A stretch of 64,000 nt of DNA from a virus (IMGVR_UViG_3300027747_000967:55999-119998); one strand, 5' to 3'. Shown: positions 25,739 to 31,855, numbered from the stretch's first letter. Made by a program: numbers and translations. The notes: generated by a model from the letters alone, not told the origin.

Positions 25739-25797
25739 GTCATCATACCAGATTACTCGGTTCTATGACGGTCACAACTTGCTGTTTCTCAACAGTA
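25714..25797 (-). ncRNA. Small RNA with own sigma70 promoter and terminator
   Basis: A promoter at 25804-25832 predicts a start near 25797. The RNA opens with hairpin CTGTT-GAGA-AACAG (25782-25795, a GNRA loop), has a middle region with GTCAT/ATGAC pairing, and ends in CCCGC-loop-GCGGG followed by ATTTTT. Its length would be about 80 bases. There is no open frame of note. It is in the position of T4 RNA C and RNA D (tRNA cluster) but no sequence link is claimed. Confidence 0.65.
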
Positions 25798-25803
25798 GAT
25801 ACT

Positions 25804-25832
25804 AGTATAACATTATATATATCAAAAGTCAA
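25804..25832 (-). promoter_or_regulatory. Sigma70 promoter of the small RNA
   Basis: TTGACT, a 17-base spacer and TATACT are on the minus strand, each one base from consensus. The -35 overlaps the hairpin at 25824-25841, so an upstream terminator and this promoter share DNA. Confidence 0.75.
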
Positions 25833-25841
25833 GCGACTTTT
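25824..25841 (-). terminator. Hairpin after tRNA-Cys, overlapping a promoter
   Basis: AAAAGTC and GACTTTT pair around GCTT on the minus strand, 10 bases past the CCA of tRNA-Cys. The arms are A/T-ended and would work as a weak terminator in both directions. Confidence 0.5.
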
Positions 25842-25851
25842 TGGTATACTT

Positions 25852-25929
25852 TGGAGCAACGGGTCAGATTTGAACTGACGGCTTTACGGCTTTGCAGGCC
25901 GTTGCATTTGACCACTCTGCCACCGTTGC
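25852..25929 (-). tRNA. tRNA-Cys(GCA)
   Basis: Acceptor GCAACGG/CCGTTGC is perfect. The anticodon arm is ACGGC-CTGCAAA-GCCGT (anticodon GCA) and the T-loop TTCAAAT. Discriminator T and CCA are encoded. Length 78 with CCA. Confidence 0.92.
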
Positions 25930-25937
25930 ATAATGAA

Positions 25938-26045
25938 TTTGTAGTAGGCATGAACACAATCATATTAGTTTGCGCTTCGATATTTAACGCCACTTGCGTG
26001 GTTCCGCAACACCTTTTACATATCATCACGATAGTTACTACAAAA
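25938..26045 (-). ncRNA. Structured spacer between tRNA-Thr and tRNA-Cys
   Basis: TTTGTAGTA and TACTACAAA close the whole spacer with 9 perfect pairs, one base from the tRNA-Thr 3' end. Inside on the minus strand is CCAC-GCAA-GTGG, a GNRA hairpin, flanked by TTGCG and CGCAA. No supported reading frame lies here. It may guide tRNA processing or be an independent RNA. Confidence 0.45.
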
Positions 26046-26046
26046 C

Positions 26047-26122
26047 TGGTGCCCCATGTCCGACTCGAACAGACCACCTACTGATTACAAATCAGTTACT
26101 CTACCAGATGAGCTAATGGGGC
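26047..26122 (-). tRNA. tRNA-Thr(TGT)
   Basis: Perfect acceptor GCCCCAT/ATGGGGC, anticodon arm ACTGA-TTTGTAA-TCAGT (anticodon TGT), T-loop TTCGAGT, discriminator A and an encoded CCA. Length 76. Its first base directly follows the 16-bp inverted repeat at 26123-26178. Confidence 0.95.
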
Positions 26123-26178
26123 AATTGTATCCTATTATATACAATAACTCAAATTAATGCACATAATAGGATACAATT
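26123..26178 (-). repeat. Perfect 16-bp inverted repeat abutting tRNA-Thr
   Basis: AATTGTATCCTATTAT at 26123-26138 pairs perfectly with ATAATAGGATACAATT at 26163-26178, with 24 bases between. On the minus strand the 3' arm touches base 1 of tRNA-Thr. It overlaps the last 15 codons of the 54-residue gene. There is no U-tract on the minus strand, so an RNA-processing hairpin is more likely than a terminator. Confidence 0.65.
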
Positions 26179-26299
26179 TTTTAGATTTCTCTTTACGTCT
26201 TAAAGCTTTGTTACTTTTTTTATGACTACCCGCTTTACGAAACAATGCCAATTTGACAAGATAGTTTCGTTCTTTGGGAGTAGAATCTTTCTTTTTCAT
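26135..26299 (-). CDS. 54-residue basic phage protein
   Basis: A short frame with a near-perfect AAGGAG ribosome site 7 bases ahead of ATG 26299. The protein begins MKKKDSTPKERNYLVKLALF and continues with RKAGSHKKSNKALRRKEK. The KAG-x-H-x-KSNKALRRKEK pattern recurs in small proteins of T4-like phages as I recall them. The very high Lys/Arg content suggests binding to nucleic acid. The C-terminal 15 codons overlap the 16-bp inverted repeat. Lying in the tRNA island, it would be expressed with the tRNAs from the promoter at 26863. Confidence 0.75.
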   Translation of the reverse strand: MKKKDSTPKERNYLVKLALFRKAGSHKKSNKALRRKEKSKKLYPIMCINLSYCI

Positions 26300-26557
26300 C
26301 TTACTCTCCTTAAAATTAGGACGGGCTACTTCCTGTCATAGAAGCCCCCGATTGGAATTCATCGTTAGCCATATTCCCGATATGTAATGGCAAACATTGT
26401 CAATTAATAAGGGTAATGTGACAACCCACTTGCGTAAGCAGAGCAAGATAACCCCCGATTTAAAGCTCGGCAACTTATGACAACTGATTGGCCGGCCCCA
26501 CTCATGGGATACCATTTAATCTAGGCTTTCTTCGTGCTATATCCTAGAACCAAAACT
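26300..26557 (-). ncRNA. Multi-hairpin leader between tRNA-Asp and the 54-residue gene
   Basis: There are 258 bases without a frame, and at least six short stems can be drawn on the minus strand: TCTAGG/CCTAGA, CCCA-TGAG-TGGG, CCGA/TCGG, CTTGC/GCAAG, TTGTCA/TGACAA and GCCAT/ATGGC, then GGGCT/AGCCC just ahead of the ribosome site. It may be a long structured leader or a separate RNA. It has no similarity to a riboswitch class I know. Confidence 0.4.
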
Positions 26558-26634
26558 TGGCGGTCTGTATCGGACTTGAACCGATGGTCTCCTCCGTGAC
26601 AGGGAGGCGATTTAACCAACTAATCTAACAAACC
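26558..26634 (-). tRNA. tRNA-Asp(GTC)
   Basis: Acceptor GGTTTGT/ACAGACC (one G-U), anticodon arm CCTCC-CTGTCAC-GGAGG (anticodon GTC), T-loop TTCAAGT, discriminator G with encoded CCA. Length 77. Confidence 0.95.
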
Positions 26635-26729
26635 ATATTGAAGCACACTATTGAGATTCCACTTTTCAAGTCAGGGTCCGGATGACCAAGCGCCGCTTCT
26701 CGCAGGTAGGGAATAATGTGCTTCAATAT
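26635..26729 (-). ncRNA. Cloverleaf-like RNA filling the Asp-Glu spacer
   Basis: The whole spacer is closed by an 18-bp stem (26635-26652 with 26712-26729). Its one irregular pair is G-U on the minus strand. Inside are three small hairpins in a row on the minus strand: AAGC-GGC-GCTT, GGTC-ATCCG-GACC and ACTT-GAA-AAGT, giving a four-way shape. The ends touch both tRNAs. There is no anticodon-like loop or CCA. Function unknown. Confidence 0.5.
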
Positions 26730-26803
26730 GGCGCTCGGTACCAGATTCGAACTGGTGTGACCGCCGTGAAAGGGCGATATCCTAACCGCTAGATGAACCG
26801 AGC
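26729..26803 (-). tRNA. tRNA-Glu(TTC)
   Basis: Acceptor GCTCGGT/ACCGAGC, anticodon arm TCGCC-CTTTCAC-GGCGG (anticodon TTC), T-loop TTCGAAT, discriminator G with encoded CCA. Length 75. It is the first tRNA behind the promoter at 26863-26890. Confidence 0.95.
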
Positions 26804-26862
26804 ATATTTACAACATTTACAACATGAATTTTTAAAGAACAGTTATTACTTAATATACAACC

Positions 26863-26890
26863 ATTATACATGAACCACCGAATAAGTCAA
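26863..26890 (-). promoter_or_regulatory. Sigma70 promoter of the tRNA island
   Basis: TTGACT, a 16-base spacer and a perfect TATAAT lie about 60 bases before tRNA-Glu on the minus strand. It is the likely start of the tRNA transcript using unmodified host polymerase. Confidence 0.8.
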
Positions 26891-26926
26891 TCATTATTTT
26901 ACTACTGTTGTTTTTTTACTACAGAT

Positions 26927-26946
26927 GTGTTGTATTTCTACAACAC
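26927..26946 (-). terminator. GNRA hairpin right after the protease gene
   Basis: GTGTTGTA-GAAA-TACAACAC is a perfect 8-bp hairpin directly following the TAA of the 26947 gene. There is no U-tract. A shortened relative of the surrounding sequence follows the SpeD-like gene at 27578-27602. Confidence 0.5.
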
Positions 26947-27459
26947 TTATTGATATTGTTTCCAACCAATAGGTTCTTCCTCTATTGGGTCATCTGGATT
27001 ACAAATGCCTTCAAATACTTCCCATAATTTTTCTTGAACTACAAATTTACGAAATAAACCACCTTCCATTCCGTATGCTTCTATTTCCCAAGGTTGACTC
27101 CAATAATCCAAATCTTCTGCTACATGAGCACCTTTCCAACGAGTTAGGTTATCATTGGTTTCACTATAAGCGTATTGTTTAATGTGAACCATCTCATGGC
27201 CTAAAGATTTAAGAATATTTCTTCCACCAATCTTTGGATTCATTTCAATCAAAAAGTTTCTGGCTTTACCTAAATCTGTTCTTTCTTCAACGGAAGCATA
27301 TCCATAAACATCATCAATCTTTTTATTAAAGATAACTTTGATACAGATATTTTCCAACATTTTTGCGGTAAGTAATTCTTGCGCATAGAATAAAATAGCC
27401 CTTTTGACATAAGGACGGAATCGCTCTTTATCGGGACAACCAACTATACTTAACTTCAT
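26947..27459 (-). CDS. SprT-like putative zinc metalloprotease
   Basis: A 170-residue protein with LGHEMVHIKQY near residue 87 (the HExxH zinc site) and a downstream Glu in WEIEAYGME as the probable third ligand. The size and layout resemble SprT-like domains. The gene has an AAGGAGAG ribosome site and a consensus promoter (27537-27565), so expression is probably early. Its target is unknown; cleaving a host protein or DNA-protein crosslinks are options. Confidence 0.75.
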   Translation of the reverse strand: MKLSIVGCPDKERFRPYVKRAILFYAQELLTAKMLENICIKVIFNKKIDDVYGYASVEERTDLGKARNFLIEMNPKIGGRNILKSLGHEMVHIKQYAYSETNDNLTRWKGAHVAEDLDYWSQPWEIEAYGMEGGLFRKFVVQEKLWEVFEGICNPDDPIEEEPIGWKQYQ

Positions 27460-27536
27460 TTAGGTCTCTCCTTAGAAAATTGACCCAATAATTGGCATGA
27501 TACCGTTCTTACTCACACATGACTATTTATTGTATT

Positions 27537-27565
27537 ATTATACTCTGGTTTAAGAGTTTTGTCAA
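27537..27565 (-). promoter_or_regulatory. Perfect-consensus sigma70 promoter
   Basis: TTGACA, exactly 17 bases and TATAAT on the minus strand lie about 70 bases upstream of the metalloprotease gene. Full match to the bacterial housekeeping consensus, as expected for an early phage gene. Confidence 0.85.
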
Positions 27566-27599
27566 GAAGATTTTGTAAACTGTTGTTTTTTTACAACAC

Positions 27600-27953
27600 T
27601 TATGCTTGACGCCTGAAAAATCTTTGTTTGATATTTTTTGGTTTGAAATGTTCTTCAATTGATTTGACCACTTTTGTTTCATCAAAATCTTTGCAACTAA
27701 AGATATCCATATAAAGGTCACCATTAATATCTAAAAAGTGACCCATAATATTAGAAGTTTCAATAAGTTGTGATACTGTCCATCCTGCTTTATCTGTTCC
27801 ATCAGCAAAATGAACAAGTTGTGGTTCACCATAAGGAACCATTTCAATTAAACGAACTAAATCTTTAGTGAAGTGTGTAATGTATTCTGGATCCGTTGCT
27901 CTTTGAATTTCGCAACCCTTTATATCTAACATTAAATGGTAACCCCAATACAT
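27600..27953 (-). CDS. SpeD-like (S-adenosylmethionine decarboxylase family) protein
   Basis: A 117-residue protein of about the length of bacterial SpeD. It begins MYWGYHLMLDIKGCE, and ends with GHFLDINGDLYMDIFSCKDFD, parallel to the VDxFTCGD end of SpeD. The self-cleaving ESH site of true SpeD is not present; the aligned stretch reads IETSNIMGHF. So pyruvoyl-dependent decarboxylation is doubtful. AAGGAG lies upstream of the ATG. I recall the same variant in other marine T4-like phages. A role in polyamine or SAM metabolism is inferred from family only. Confidence 0.65.
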   Translation of the reverse strand: MYWGYHLMLDIKGCEIQRATDPEYITHFTKDLVRLIEMVPYGEPQLVHFADGTDKAGWTVSQLIETSNIMGHFLDINGDLYMDIFSCKDFDETKVVKSIEEHFKPKNIKQRFFRRQA

Positions 27954-27962
27954 AACTACTCC

Positions 27963-28166
27963 TTAATAGATATTAAGATAATATTTAGTTAGTTTATCCT
28001 TAAGCATATCAGGAATTGTTAGATAAGGCCATTCAAGGTAAAATGGACATCCTTTATTACCCCATTGTTTTTTAACAAGAAAACTTTTTGTTATTTCAAT
28101 ATCTTCCTTGGAACCTTCAAATTGTCTTTTTTGAGGTGTGAACATCATTTCAAGTTTATTACTCAT
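27963..28166 (-). CDS. Small unknown protein
   Basis: A 67-residue basic protein starting MSNKLEMMFTP. The longer open frame (from 28226) begins inside the -35 box of the promoter at 28198-28226, so the ATG at 28166 is used. It has no motif I recognise. It is co-transcribed with the SpeD-like gene, ten bases away. Confidence 0.6.
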   Translation of the reverse strand: MSNKLEMMFTPQKRQFEGSKEDIEITKSFLVKKQWGNKGCPFYLEWPYLTIPDMLKDKLTKYYLNIY

Positions 28167-28197
28167 AATATTATCACTTTCATCATTATAAAGTACC

Positions 28198-28226
28198 ATT
28201 ATAACATAAAAAAAGAGGACTGTCAA
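28198..28226 (-). promoter_or_regulatory. Perfect-consensus sigma70 promoter inside a terminator
   Basis: TTGACA, 17 bases, TATAAT on the minus strand. The -35 box lies in the loop of the terminator hairpin 28211-28236, so the end of the Hsp20 transcript and the start of the next one share the same bases. Confidence 0.85.
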
Positions 28227-28236
28227 GCCCTCTTTT
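28207..28236 (-). terminator. Intrinsic terminator of the Hsp20 gene
   Basis: AAAAGAGG and CCTCTTTT form 8 pairs around a 10-base loop, followed by more T on the minus strand, 29 bases past the Hsp20 stop. Confidence 0.75.
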
Positions 28237-28264
28237 CGGTTATTTACCAGATACAGGTCACCAA

Positions 28265-28726
28265 CTATTCATCTTTGGCTTTTACGGTAATCTTTTTTAC
28301 CATATCCTGTGCTTTAATCATGTTTTCCAACCAAACTCTTAACATACCATTCATTAATTCAGCATCTTTAATTTCTACCGAATCAGCCAATGTAAATGTA
28401 CGTTCAAAGTTACGGCCAGCAATACCTTTGAAAATGTATGAACCGTCTGTTTCATTATCTTTTGATACTCCTTTGATAACCAATTTGTCGCCTTGTAAAG
28501 TAACTTCAATATCAGACTTAGCAAAACCAGCAACTGCCATTTCAATAACATACTTGTTTTCTTTTACTTGTTTGATATTGTATGGAGGATAACCAGGTGT
28601 TGCTTTGGCCATTTCGGTGTGCATAGATTGAAGTTTATCAATCACTTCATCAAAACCGATGGTGAAAGGGTCAAAAGATTTGTGGATTTTATCCCATTGT
28701 GGGAATAGAGTGAGGGTGCTTGTCAT
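28265..28726 (-). CDS. hsp20: Small heat-shock protein Hsp20/IbpA-like
   Basis: A 153-residue alpha-crystallin-domain chaperone. PPYNIKQVKENKYVIEMAVAG starts the domain near residue 47, KLVIKG and a closing GMLRVWLEN follow, and the N-terminus FDPFTIGFDEVID matches IbpA. Hsp20 genes are a standard part of marine T4-like phages, where they may support virion assembly or host proteostasis. The leader contains a terminator between a promoter and the gene, so read-through may control it. Confidence 0.93.
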   Translation of the reverse strand: MTSTLTLFPQWDKIHKSFDPFTIGFDEVIDKLQSMHTEMAKATPGYPPYNIKQVKENKYVIEMAVAGFAKSDIEVTLQGDKLVIKGVSKDNETDGSYIFKGIAGRNFERTFTLADSVEIKDAELMNGMLRVWLENMIKAQDMVKKITVKAKDE

Positions 28727-28754
28727 AGATTTTCTCCTTGTTAAGCGAGTTAAT

Positions 28755-28785
28755 AAAAAAGTGTAGACCCCGAAGGCATCTACAC
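28755..28785 (-). terminator. Terminator in the Hsp20 leader
   Basis: GTGTAGA and TCTACAC pair with an inner CC-TTCG-GG and are followed by six T, between the promoter at 28791-28819 and the Hsp20 start. It ends the regA transcript and could attenuate the Hsp20 transcript. Confidence 0.75.
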
Positions 28786-28790
28786 TTATA

Positions 28791-28819
28791 TTTATACACT
28801 AAATTACAATATTTGTCAA
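28791..28819 (-). promoter_or_regulatory. Sigma70 promoter with overlapping late box, ahead of Hsp20
   Basis: TTGACA, 17 bases and TATAAA on the minus strand. The regA stop codon TGA lies inside the -35 box. The -10 is part of TATAAATA (28789-28796), the T4 late sequence, so the same site could serve early and late polymerase. Confidence 0.7.
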
Positions 28820-29235
28820 TAACTACCTGGTTTTTTACCAATTGAATACTTGGTAACAAGTTCCCATTCGTCTTTTTCTTTGTGAGAAAGAATCTTAATT
28901 TGTGATAGGAAAATTGGAGGTGGTGTCTGTGCTTTGGCTTTATTGACGATTTCAACCAAACCCCAATCAGACAAAAGTACCGCAATAGCATTCCTACGAG
29001 ATAAATCGTTTTCTGAAATGTCTGTTGGTTTACCATCTAATGCAAACAGTTCTTTAAAGTGAACGATTGCATAATGGCCTCTTTTGTGTAATATATGGCA
29101 AGACTGGTATAAAATTCTGTCTTTTTTAGAAGCAACACCGATACGGGTTAATGTTTCACGAACCTTCAAAAAATCATCTTTTTCTTTTAATTTTATCTCA
29201 ATACCATGTCCTAAAAATATATCCACTTCACTCAT
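28816..29235 (-). CDS. regA: RegA translational repressor
   Basis: A 139-residue RNA-binding protein that blocks ribosome loading on early phage mRNAs in T4. The core KVRETLTRIGVA, then ILYQSCHILHKRGHYAIVHFKELFALDG and SDWGLVEIV is nearly the T4 sequence as I remember it. It lies after gp62 as in T4, with a 4-base overlap. Confidence 0.95.
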   Translation of the reverse strand: MSEVDIFLGHGIEIKLKEKDDFLKVRETLTRIGVASKKDRILYQSCHILHKRGHYAIVHFKELFALDGKPTDISENDLSRRNAIAVLLSDWGLVEIVNKAKAQTPPPIFLSQIKILSHKEKDEWELVTKYSIGKKPGSY

Positions 29236-29621
29236 TTTTTAACTCCGCCTTTATTTGTTTTATCTTTTATTATGGCGACTTGTTCTGGAGTCAATATCTT
29301 TAAAGCGTCTCTGGCTTTTTCGTTTGAATAACCAAAATATTCTTTAATAGAATCAATGTCTTTATTAACTTCAGCTTTTTGCCAAGGTTGAAACTTTCGT
29401 TTCATGCCTCGGATAATATTTAGATAAAACAAATATTGCATATCTTTATCAAGTTCTGGATAAAGATTCATTTCATTGGCATACAATATACAATCTACAT
29501 GATACGAGAGAGCTCTGTTTACGACAAAAGGCGTGTAATCTTTATAGTCATAATCATCTTTAAATGGATTTTTTTTCGTTTGAAGTATGGATGGTACGAT
29601 TTCTTTGAATAAATCTGGCAT
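29232..29621 (-). CDS. 62: gp62 clamp-loader small subunit
   Basis: A 129-residue protein, shorter than T4 gp62 (187). The position between gp44 and regA and the segment DYTPFVVNRALSYH fit gp62. It forms the clamp loader with gp44 and opens the gp45 ring. The stop and start codons overlap both neighbours, suggesting coupled translation. Confidence 0.9.
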   Translation of the reverse strand: MPDLFKEIVPSILQTKKNPFKDDYDYKDYTPFVVNRALSYHVDCILYANEMNLYPELDKDMQYLFYLNIIRGMKRKFQPWQKAEVNKDIDSIKEYFGYSNEKARDALKILTPEQVAIIKDKTNKGGVKK

Positions 29622-30562
29622 TATTTGAACTCCACATCAACCATTATCTCCGTTAAGCAAGCCATTAAATTAATCTCGGCATCAGCAACAAAAGCGGCTT
29701 GGTACTGATACTTCGCCAGAATTAAAACAAGTTGTGGTACAGATTGTGGTTTGAGTAGTTCATATAGACCATCATACAATTTACGATAAATCTTTGTAGG
29801 GTCATTGTCAAGGTTTGATGTTACCCATTTACGAGCAGAACCAAAATCCTTATCTTTTAATGCTACATTAAGAGTATCAAGTTGTATATCAGCAACGTTA
29901 CCGAGAATACCTTTATCAATAACACCAGATACGGAGTAACGTTGAAGTTCATTCAAAATCCTTCTGTTATCGGGAAAGTGTTTGGTAATAACTGCCGCAA
30001 CTACTTGTTTATCATATTGAACATTTTCTTGTTCTAGAATCCACTCAACTCTTTTGAAGAATTGAGATGCCATCTTTGCTTTAGAACCATTGAGTTTGAA
30101 GTCAATCACAGAACATCTGGAATGAATCGGGTCAATAATACGATTCTTAAAGTTACAAGTAAAAATGAATGAACAGTTTGAGGAGAACTCCTCGATTGCA
30201 CCACGCAATGCAGGTTGCGTTGAATTTGGATTTAGATAGTCCGCTTCATCTATGATGATGACTTTTCGACCACCCGTAAAAGATACCGAAGAAGCATAAT
30301 TTTTAATTTTATTACGCAAGACATCAATGCCTGACTCATCAGAACCATTAATAACAATATAGTCACAGCCCACATCTTCACAGAGGGCTTTTGCGATTGT
30401 AGTTTTTCCGACACCTGCCGTACCAGAAAGAAGTAAGTTCGGTATTTCTTTTCTATTGACATACTCTAAGAAAGTGGATTTGATTGCATCAGGTAAGATA
30501 CAATCTTCCACGGTTGATGGCCTGTATCGTTCCACCCAGAGCGCATGATTTAAATCTTTCAT
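29621..30562 (-). CDS. 44: gp44 clamp-loader ATPase
   Basis: A 313-residue AAA+ ATPase. It opens with WVERYRPSTVEDCILP. Walker A GTAGVGKT is at 47-54, Walker B VIIIDEADYL near 103, and the arginine-finger SRC (IHSRCSV) near 150. Length is close to T4 gp44 (319). It loads the gp45 clamp with gp62. Confidence 0.96.
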   Translation of the reverse strand: MKDLNHALWVERYRPSTVEDCILPDAIKSTFLEYVNRKEIPNLLLSGTAGVGKTTIAKALCEDVGCDYIVINGSDESGIDVLRNKIKNYASSVSFTGGRKVIIIDEADYLNPNSTQPALRGAIEEFSSNCSFIFTCNFKNRIIDPIHSRCSVIDFKLNGSKAKMASQFFKRVEWILEQENVQYDKQVVAAVITKHFPDNRRILNELQRYSVSGVIDKGILGNVADIQLDTLNVALKDKDFGSARKWVTSNLDNDPTKIYRKLYDGLYELLKPQSVPQLVLILAKYQYQAAFVADAEINLMACLTEIMVDVEFK

Positions 30563-30598
30563 TCAATACTCCCATAATATAATATTTACAACTCAAAA

Positions 30599-30808
30599 TT
30601 ACTTCAATTCGCCTTGTATGCGTCCAACAACTTCACTATATGCTTCCGTTAATACAATTGTTCCACCTGGTAAACCAATAACAGTTTTTTCTACTGTTTC
30701 TTCTGATCCTTCTGAAAGAGGAATTTCGGCAATAAACACACAAATAACTTGTGATGGATTTATTGACACAGGAAAACCTGTTTGGTCATTTACAAAATTT
30801 ACTAACAT
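30599..30808 (-). CDS. Small FlbD-like conserved protein
   Basis: A 69-residue protein between gp45 and gp44. The layout (INPSQVICVFIA, then GTIVLTEAYSEVVGRIQ) resembles the short FlbD-type beta fold found in phages and flagellar loci. There is no evidence for a role beyond its replication context. Confidence 0.6.
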   Translation of the reverse strand: MLVNFVNDQTGFPVSINPSQVICVFIAEIPLSEGSEETVEKTVIGLPGGTIVLTEAYSEVVGRIQGELK

Positions 30809-30810
30809 AC

Positions 30811-31491
30811 TTATTCTCCAATTTTAGTGTGTTTCTTTTCAAAAGCAACCCAATATTGAATATCGGCATCTTTACTCTTAAAGTGAGCATAACCTTTAAA
30901 AGAAACAGAAACAACATAAGAACCTTGAATGAACTTAAAATTGTCGGTTCTAAAAACAATCTTATATACTTTACCATTACCTTCAGCAACTTCCATTGAG
31001 TTTGTATGAGATACTGGATTACTTTTCTCATCAAAACTAATATTAGTCATTAAGACTTTTTCACCATCAGATTCTAACAAAACGTGTTCCGTTTGAAGAA
31101 CTTTAGCGGTAGTAATAAATGAACTATAATCTTCCGCTGACATTTCAAATGAAACATCTTCAGCATCAGGTAAAGTTTTATCACCAGCAACAACAATACT
31201 TTTCTTGTCTGCTTTGCGATATGTTACTTTGTTCTTACCATTTTTGATGGTAACATTTTGTTCATCAAAAACTAATTCTGCTTTATCTTTAAATAAACTA
31301 CACACAGATAAAAATTGATTTAAATCAAAAATACAAAAATCTTCAGGAAAACTGTCTTTGGTTGTTGCTTCTGCCATAACAGTTTTGTCATTAGATACTG
31401 TTCTTAATTTGGTACCTTGTTTAAACTCAATACCAGAATTGATTGAAGAAAAATTCTTCAACACATTAATTGTTTCACTTGAAAGTTTCAT
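30811..31491 (-). CDS. 45: gp45 sliding clamp
   Basis: A 226-residue processivity clamp (T4 gp45 is 228). KLSSETINVLKNFSSIN begins the first domain. In T4 this trimeric ring also activates late transcription with gp55 and gp33. It overlaps the 31475 gene by a few codons and is two genes before gp44. Confidence 0.95.
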   Translation of the reverse strand: MKLSSETINVLKNFSSINSGIEFKQGTKLRTVSNDKTVMAEATTKDSFPEDFCIFDLNQFLSVCSLFKDKAELVFDEQNVTIKNGKNKVTYRKADKKSIVVAGDKTLPDAEDVSFEMSAEDYSSFITTAKVLQTEHVLLESDGEKVLMTNISFDEKSNPVSHTNSMEVAEGNGKVYKIVFRTDNFKFIQGSYVVSVSFKGYAHFKSKDADIQYWVAFEKKHTKIGE

Positions 31492-31855
31492 TTACTTCTC
31501 CATTATTTAAAAAATCTATTGTATCATGTTCATACAAAAACATCAAGCAGCACAGTGCGTGTGCTAAGTGATTCTTACCAGTTTCTTGGTCATTTTGTTC
31601 TCCAGATTTCCAAGCCCATAGATGTCGTTGTGCGGCATCAAAGTATCTACGCTTAGAGTCTGGTACTTTTTTCCAGTTATCTGGTTCATACTTCTCTGCA
31701 CCAAAAGTCAGTATCTCTACTGTTGCCATCAATGCGTTTGGTGGTACTAAACCATATTGCAATTTACCACCATCAAACTTACGTCCACCTTTTTTTGCGG
31801 TTTGTGATTCTTTAACAATATCCGAAAAACTAGGTTTGTCAATAGAACCTAACAT
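31475..31855 (-). CDS. dATP/dGTP diphosphohydrolase-like (MazG-related, DUF5664 type)
   Basis: A 126-residue protein. RKFDGGKLQYGLVPPNAL, then EILTFGAEKYEPDNWKK, RYFDAAQRHLWAW and ETGKNHLAHALCCLMFL form the helical metal-binding core (ExxE...ExxD type) of the family I know as dATP/dGTP diphosphohydrolase. It would hydrolyse purine dNTPs. Related enzymes help phages with modified adenine, but no purA-like gene is in the window. It overlaps the gp45 start. Confidence 0.75.
   Translation of the reverse strand: MLGSIDKPSFSDIVKESQTAKKGGRKFDGGKLQYGLVPPNALMATVEILTFGAEKYEPDNWKKVPDSKRRYFDAAQRHLWAWKSGEQNDQETGKNHLAHALCCLMFLYEHDTIDFLNNGEVNETFK

Noticed and set aside
25566-25851. tmRNA or RNase P RNA in the tRNA island
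   Set aside because: No tag frame, no tRNA-Ala-like end and no conserved P RNA core could be found.
25829-26084. Overlapping 77-82 residue frames on both strands
   Set aside because: They run through tRNA-Cys and tRNA-Thr and have no ribosome sites; the tRNAs explain the sequence.
26123-26178. Terminator formed by the 16-bp inverted repeat
   Set aside because: The T run is only on the plus-strand side; on the transcribed strand the stem runs straight into tRNA-Thr.
28065-28592. 175-residue plus-strand frame
   Set aside because: It is antisense to the Hsp20 gene and crosses its terminator; the composition is that of a shadow frame.
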